This document shows positions 59,594 to 64,000 of a DNA stretch of 64,000 bases, one piece after another (within the stretch, counting starts at the first letter, position 1; the number at the start of each line of letters is the position of its first letter). A program made the position numbers and the translations under genes. Under the pieces are notes generated by a model that saw nothing but the letters and a program-made list of their open reading frames with translations, was not told the DNA's origin and did no database searches. This DNA is from Rhodocollybia butyracea (lineage: Eukaryota > Basidiomycota > Agaricomycetes > Agaricales > Omphalotaceae): the NCBI GenBank assembly GCA_015501585.1, contig JADNRY010000104.1:124001-188000 (forward strand), given 5' to 3'.

Positions 59594-59760
59594 TGTTGGA
59601 TTAGGATTTGTCATTCCAAGCTTGTAATCTTATGTAGGTACAAAACTGTAGTCAGCGGATGCTTCTGCATCTGTTTGTCTCTCTCTTCTGACCATCATGG
59701 AGAGGACAACCGGAAATACACTCGTTGCTGTCTGTTTACCCTCAGAAGCCTATCACAACA
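59594..59760 (+). repeat. Right LTR of the TRIM element
   Basis: 167 bp, same ends as the left LTR; followed by TATTT. Confidence 0.88.
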
Positions 59761-59797
59761 TATTTCTGTCTTGATTTCTGCACTATTCTATTGTATA

Positions 59798-61158
59798 TGC
59801 TGTTCAAAAGTGGGAAAAAATACCCACGTGTGCCGAAACTTTATTTCATGCAGAAACTTTATTTCGCGCAGAAACTTTTCGTCAACATTCTTTTATTGCA
59901 TTTCTTTCAGTATTAGCTCATTAGATGTACATTTACTGTACATCTACTACTTAATTGTTATTACATAGTCCATAATACCCTCATAAACTTAGTGAAAAGC
60001 TATCAAGAGAAGCGGCACAGCCACAATGTATGTGAGCTCATGCTTTGGCTAGCCAAAGCGAGCGGGGCCAGTGGTGATGTAACTGACTAGGTCAGGTGCG
60101 AGATAACTAGCTAGATAAGATTAAGTGCCTAGGTCAGGTGCCATATGATAGCAGATTAGATTGGTCCGAGATAGCCAAAGGTGCCTATGAGAGGATAAGA
60201 TAGGCAGATGTGAGAATCGGCATCATTGGCAAGCACTTATCGCTTGCCTTATCACCAACTCTCGTACAAAGTCCAGCCCATCAATATTTTTCAGCTCTCA
60301 CTACACGTTCAGGAAAGTCGGTCTTACACCGCTTAGTCTGTAGCTCAAGTCGGTCTTACCACCCTCAATTTATGGCTGTGAGCGATAGGCTTTGATGGGA
60401 TAGAATTCAATAACTCTATCTGAGGGATTTTAGGGGGGCGCGCAAACAGGGGCGGAAACGATCCCTTTATTCTAAGTACGGTAGCTAATATATATAGGTC
60501 AATCAATAACAAATACGGTAAAGTATGGGGCGGCGGGTAACATGACTGGGGGGCAGCTGAGACCCGAAACAACAACTGTCAGACCGGCGGTCCACCTTCA
60601 ACAATGGCTCATTGTCGTGTGACATTCAAAAAACTAGTCTTTTCAGCAACTTCCTTCTCGAGATGGCAGACAACAGAGCTCGAGGAGCGCAGGGCCAAGC
60701 CCCAGCCAAACCCTTATCTATACTTATTGGTCATGACACTTCAGTTGGGATACATACCATGTTTAGTAGTACAGTATCTACTATTCTTTATTCACTGATT
60801 CAGAAAATTAGCTTATCCAAAGCATGAAGAGTTCCACTGAAGGCTGACTCAATCTGTGTGGTTAAGCAATTATGTGAGCACGCCCCCCGCTCGCTTTGGC
60901 CAGCCAAAGCATGAGTTCACGTACATTGTGGCTGTGCCGCTTCTCTTGATAGCTTTTCACTAAGTTTATGAGGGTATTATGGACTATATAATAACAATTA
61001 AGTAGTAGATGTACAGTAAATGTACATCTAATGAGCTAATACCGAAATAAATGCAATAAAAGAATTTTGACAAAAAGTTTCGGCGCGCAAACTATAAAGT
61101 TTCTGCATGAAATAAAGTTTCGGCACGCGTGGGTATTTTTTCCCACTTTTGAACAGCA
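59798..61158. mobile_element. Non-autonomous DNA element with long terminal inverted repeats
   Basis: Terminal inverted repeats of about 270 bp: 59798-60068 and about 60885-61158, beginning TGCTGTTCAAAAGTGGGAAA. Both ends are bordered by TA (59796-59797 and 61159-61160), consistent with a TA target duplication as in Tc1/mariner-type elements. The internal 800 bp holds only small frames (for example 60604-60798 plus), with no transposase motif. It lies 32 bases right of the TRIM's target duplication. Confidence 0.75.
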
Positions 61159-61186
61159 TAATCGTACTTTAATGAAACCCGTTTCG

Positions 61187-61524
61187 CCATGACGCCCAGT
61201 GAGAAGTCACACTGGGTTTGTCTGTGCTTTTATATTGAAAAGTGGCTGATTTCTGGGCACCAGGCTGATCAACATATAAATCCAGCCAACCTCAGCCAGT
61301 CTCGGCCCTGCCCAGCATGGAAGTGAAAACTCATGCTGAGCTTATGTATTGAAAGCCGTAATTGAATGAAATGGGCATCAGCCCAACACTGTGCAGAGCT
61401 GAGATAGGCTGAGATAGACCGAGATTAACAGAGCTCAACCGCTTCACAGCTGCTGCCCAGAAATCGGCCACTTTTCAATATAAAAGCACAGATCAACCCA
61501 GTGCAGCTTTTTACTGGGCATGAC
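61187..61524. mobile_element. MITE-like element
   Basis: Inverted arms of about 72 bp, 61187-61259 and 61454-61524. Both contain CCCAGT at the end and TGTGCTTTTATATTGAAAAG (plus strand left, minus strand right) inside. Arms are imperfect and no clear target duplication is visible. It sits about 130 bases downstream of the 3' end of the intact receptor gene. Confidence 0.6.
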
Positions 61525-61655
61525 GGTGTATAGCAGTGAGACAGATTTTGGAACGTCAAATATGCTATAAATCAGACAGGAAATTTGTCAAAATCGTGTG
61601 CTTAAGTTTGGCTTAAATAGATCGTATATCATATCATGCAAGTACAATGAGAGCG

Positions 61656-63036
61656 TTACACGGCGGCGTCATAAGTTGGCGGCAGAAGTTGCAATCGAAA
61701 TTCATGCTGCAAACTCTCCAGGTTACTTCTTAGTTGGATGATTGCTTCGTGGTCGGAACCCTCCCGTCCACTGTAAATAGATTCTGGTGCACTGCTATTC
61801 TGCATCCGCATAGGGGGTTTCCTGATGCTAGTATCAATGGACCTCATTGGAGCGGGCTAGAGTAAGTATGCAACAGAAAAGAATCAGTCCCATCAATCAA
61901 CAACGAGAAAGGATACTTACAGGATTATCAGAATCATCAACCTGGGAACTATGAATTTGGTTGTTTGCAAATGATACTGAGTTCATGGGGTGAAATGGGC
62001 GCAGTTCAAGGCTCGTGCCTTCAATCTTACCAGCCCTCATCCGGCGCTGTCGGACTCGGTGGTAGTAGTACAAGGCCCCAAATATGAACAGCAGACATAT
62101 TCCGCCAGTAATTCCGCCTGCTATTGCAGCAACGTTTGAATGTTTCGATGATTCTGAGGATATTGAGGACGTCGGCGTCGCTTGACCTGGCTGAAGGCAA
62201 ACAATAAAGTCAGAGACTGAAAAATAGAAAATAAAATTACAAACCGAGGAAAGTGAAGACGGTGATGTTCTGTCTTCAAGAGCAAAACTGGGACATGTAG
62301 AAAATTAAGCAACAAAGATAAAGGGAGAAAAACACTCACTCGTAAGTTGCATAATCAAATAGGATCGTCGAATTTGTCCCCGTCAGGGCAGACATGACAA
62401 ACGTATGCTGAGTTTGTGGCAAGCCGCTCAACGAGAGAACGCTAAAATTGTATTGGAACTGGCCGGACCCGTCGCTCGTATGCATAAACGACTGATTAAC
62501 AGGGAATTTATCCAATGTAAAAGTCAGATTATAATTTGAGATGACCGGCGCGTCCCTGTTGAATTCATTAGTGACATTGCTGGGGGATGTTACAGGATTA
62601 GGAAGTATGCAATAAACATTCAGAGAAGTTCCTAAAGACAGTTGTGCTTAGCATTACCACAGAATATCAGGCTCAAAGGGGCGTGTTTACCTGTGAAACT
62701 AAATGTCACCGTTCTTAGATTGTCGAGTCGAAAAAACTCGGTCCAATGCCAGGTTTGATTAAATGCCCGCTGAACATCAAACCCATCTCCATAAGCTGCT
62801 ACAAATTGGCTACTAAAGTTTGCGGCTTGCAACCAATCGAAGGTACCAGATCCTGGGCCCGAGTATAATGGCACCAGCGAGGTGCGGGGGTCTCCATACT
62901 CGTCATCGATGTACCCAGTCTGCACTTGTGCAGATACGGCTATTGGGCGAGTTATAAACAAAAAGAGACCTGCGAGCGAGATACATGGCCAAGAGACAAT
63001 TGGAGATTTTTGCTCCTGCAGAGATGGTAGGAACAT
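61656..63036 (-). CDS. SKG6-like single-pass receptor, copy 2 (intact)
   Basis: Exons 63036-62691, 62631-62340, 62287-62245, 62190-61921 and 61856-61656; 1,152 bases, 383 residues. A signal peptide around GLFLFITRPIAVSAQ is followed by an extracellular domain (DDEYGDPRTSL, AFNQTWHWTEFF, TVTFSFTGTSLNVYCILP, FMHTSDGSGQFQYNFSVLSL) that resembles the carbohydrate-binding-like ectodomains found in many mushroom SKG6/TM proteins. A Ser/Thr linker leads to one membrane helix (VAAIAGGITGGICLLFIFGA), a basic stop-transfer (RVRQRRMRAGK) and a cytoplasmic tail ending in a short coiled coil (QLRSNLESLQHEFRLQL). Exon 3 is only 43 bases and restores the phase between exons 2 and 4. Ligand and signalling partners are unknown. 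Confidence 0.78.
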
Positions 63037-63660
63037 AGTCCAAGGAGAGCAGACTGTTATTGGTGGTAATCATGGCTAAGTTTCCTAGTAACTAAGGCTA
63101 TAAGAGATACTTGGATGATGGTCATCAAGCCAGTGTGAACATCAGAATAACTATATCGGAAGTTTCTTCCTTAGGAGGATTGAAGGCAAACACGTAAGGA
63201 AACACAGAAGGTCCCAGTAGACAAACAAATATCACAGTTCTGTGATGTAAGTGGTAGTTTGTACAGTGCTTTGCGTTGTGCAGTTCTGACAGGGTTGTTT
63301 ATGTATATTTGTTTGGAACCAGTGCACAAGGCAAGTAGCAAGGTCAGACTCCAGAAAAACGATGGCCTACAACATCACGGAACCGGCGGGATTATGGCCA
63401 TTGCGGGACAATTATGTCCGGAGATGGTAGTAATGGCTATGGACTGAACGTCGATGGAGATTGATGGCCATAAGCCAGCCATCAATGGCAATTGACTACA
63501 CTGGAAACCTGTTGGCCACTGGAAATCCAGAGAATGCTGCGGTAACCGGATCCTCACAAACCATTCATCAGATTTCCGGTGGTTTAACAAGTCAGTGGAT
63601 TTTCACTGGCGGGTTGGTGGAATTCTAACCGGTGAATTCTGTCGTTGCGCAACAGGGCTA
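63037..63660. other. Upstream flank of receptor copy 2, no gene recognised
   Basis: The part near 63190-63250 resembles 52660-52740, the flank of relic copy 3. Word repeats such as GGCCA/TGGCCAT occur near 63360-63540; nothing coding. Confidence 0.4.
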
Positions 63661-63672
63661 TCAGAACTTTTT

Positions 63673-63770
63673 AAAAAGCAGGTGCGGGTATCGAACCCAA
63701 AACCTCAAGCTATGACCGGTTCGCCACATATCGATCTCTACTTTTACCACTACCCAACATAGGATTTGAT
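63673..63770 (-). ncRNA. tRNA-like sequence (possible SINE head)
   Basis: On the minus strand GGGTAGTGGTAAAAGTAG resembles a Pol III A box with a tRNA D-arm, and GGGTTCGATACCCGC (63698-63684) is a near-consensus B box with a pairing T-stem. A run of five T follows at 63677-63673, a Pol III terminator. The acceptor ends do not pair, so a working tRNA is unlikely; a tRNA-derived SINE head or tRNA relic fits better. Confidence 0.4.
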
Positions 63771-64000
63771 AACTTTGAAGTGTTAGCTGTACATACGCAC
63801 TAAGTCTCTGAACATACTTATATCCCTTAAGTGTTCCGGAATGGTAGAGCATTGACTGCCTCTCAGAGTAATGTTTAACAATGGATGACAGTGACATGCA
63901 AATAACAACTAAAGTTAAGGTCAACGACAGCCTTGTGTACACCGCACGAGTAAAATCAAGTAAACTTTCAATTTTAAATCCAAAGTTTCGGAAGGCATGC
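63771..64000. other. Right edge, nothing recognised
   Basis: Short frames only; the window ends without a recognisable gene. Confidence 0.3.

Larger units (their letters stand above)
58561..59760 (+). mobile_element. TRIM-like miniature LTR retroelement, complete
   Basis: Two 167 bp direct repeats, 58561-58727 and 59594-59760, begin TGTTGGATTAGG and end CTATCACAACA (TG...CA), with only a few mismatches. They enclose 866 bp with no long coding frame. The element is flanked by a perfect 5 bp duplication, TATTT, at 58556-58560 and 59761-59765. A G-rich stretch (TTGTGGGGGTG) directly before the right repeat fits a polypurine-like primer site. The internal part has a degenerate tandem series around GCCGAGG and ATGAGGACGCCTAC (58965-59180), and a 311 bp foldback. 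No protease, reverse transcriptase or integrase was seen, so it depends on proteins made elsewhere. The high similarity of the repeats suggests recent movement. Confidence 0.88.

Noticed and set aside
60604..60798. 64-codon frame inside the long-TIR element as a transposase
   Set aside because: Too short and without any DDE or helix-turn-helix features.

Overview
The window reads as nuclear DNA of a mushroom-forming basidiomycete (Agaricomycetes). Genes are cut by many 45-60 base introns with GT-AG borders and CTRAY-type branch sites. Several families typical of, or restricted to, that class are present: DUF6533, DUF6534 and DUF6699 proteins, a TKL-like kinase with an HGDIRGAN catalytic loop, and SKG6-like single-pass receptors. 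Conserved eukaryotic genes anchor the first 51 kb. No organelle or prokaryotic genes were seen. For most spliced genes I rebuilt the exon chain by hand and used the total coding length (divisible by three or not) as the check.

Layout. 0-8.3 kb: end of MCM3, decayed coding fragments, a DUF6533 7-TM gene with apparent frameshifts, and two relic copies of one Agaricomycete-specific gene. 8.3-11.3 kb: RINT1/TIP20 tether (11 exons, 820 aa). 11.7-15.7 kb: an inverted pair of decayed genes built from tandemly repeated exons, arranged around the ubiquitin-L40 fusion gene. 16.1-19.6 kb: secreted GDPD phosphodiesterase, COX19, bZIP factor. 20.3-28.4 kb: NPL4, a DUF6699 protein, an NAD(P)-binding NmrA-like protein, lipoyl(octanoyl) transferase, a DOMON-cytochrome b561. 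29.3-32.4 kb: TKL-like kinase with one frameshift and a 12 x 18 bp coding repeat. 33.4-37.2 kb: inverted GGTTATCA motif arrays and a DUF6534 7-TM gene. 38.5-42.8 kb: a SET-domain gene whose N-terminus is a run of symmetric phase-1 exons, then a Nudix hydrolase with a C-terminal membrane anchor. 44.2-49.2 kb: four tandem paralogues encoding a putative zinc-binding, coiled-coil protein I do not recognise. 50.4-51.9 kb: UGO1-like mitochondrial carrier.

From 52 kb to the end the window is gene-poor and accessory in character. It holds three copies of an SKG6-like receptor (one intact, one truncated by an 11 bp deletion, one relic). Between them lies a nest of small mobile elements: a 1,200 bp terminal-repeat element with 167 bp LTRs and a 5 bp target duplication, a 311 bp foldback inside it, a 1.36 kb long-TIR element with TA duplication, and a MITE. 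A tRNA-like (SINE-head) sequence sits near the right end.

Housekeeping functions touch mitochondria (COX19, UGO1, lipoyl transferase), ER-Golgi and ER-associated degradation (RINT1/TIP20, NPL4) and replication (MCM3); I see no common pathway. The most novel-looking parts are the zinc/coiled-coil cluster, the exon-repeat SET gene and the mirrored exon-repeat relics.
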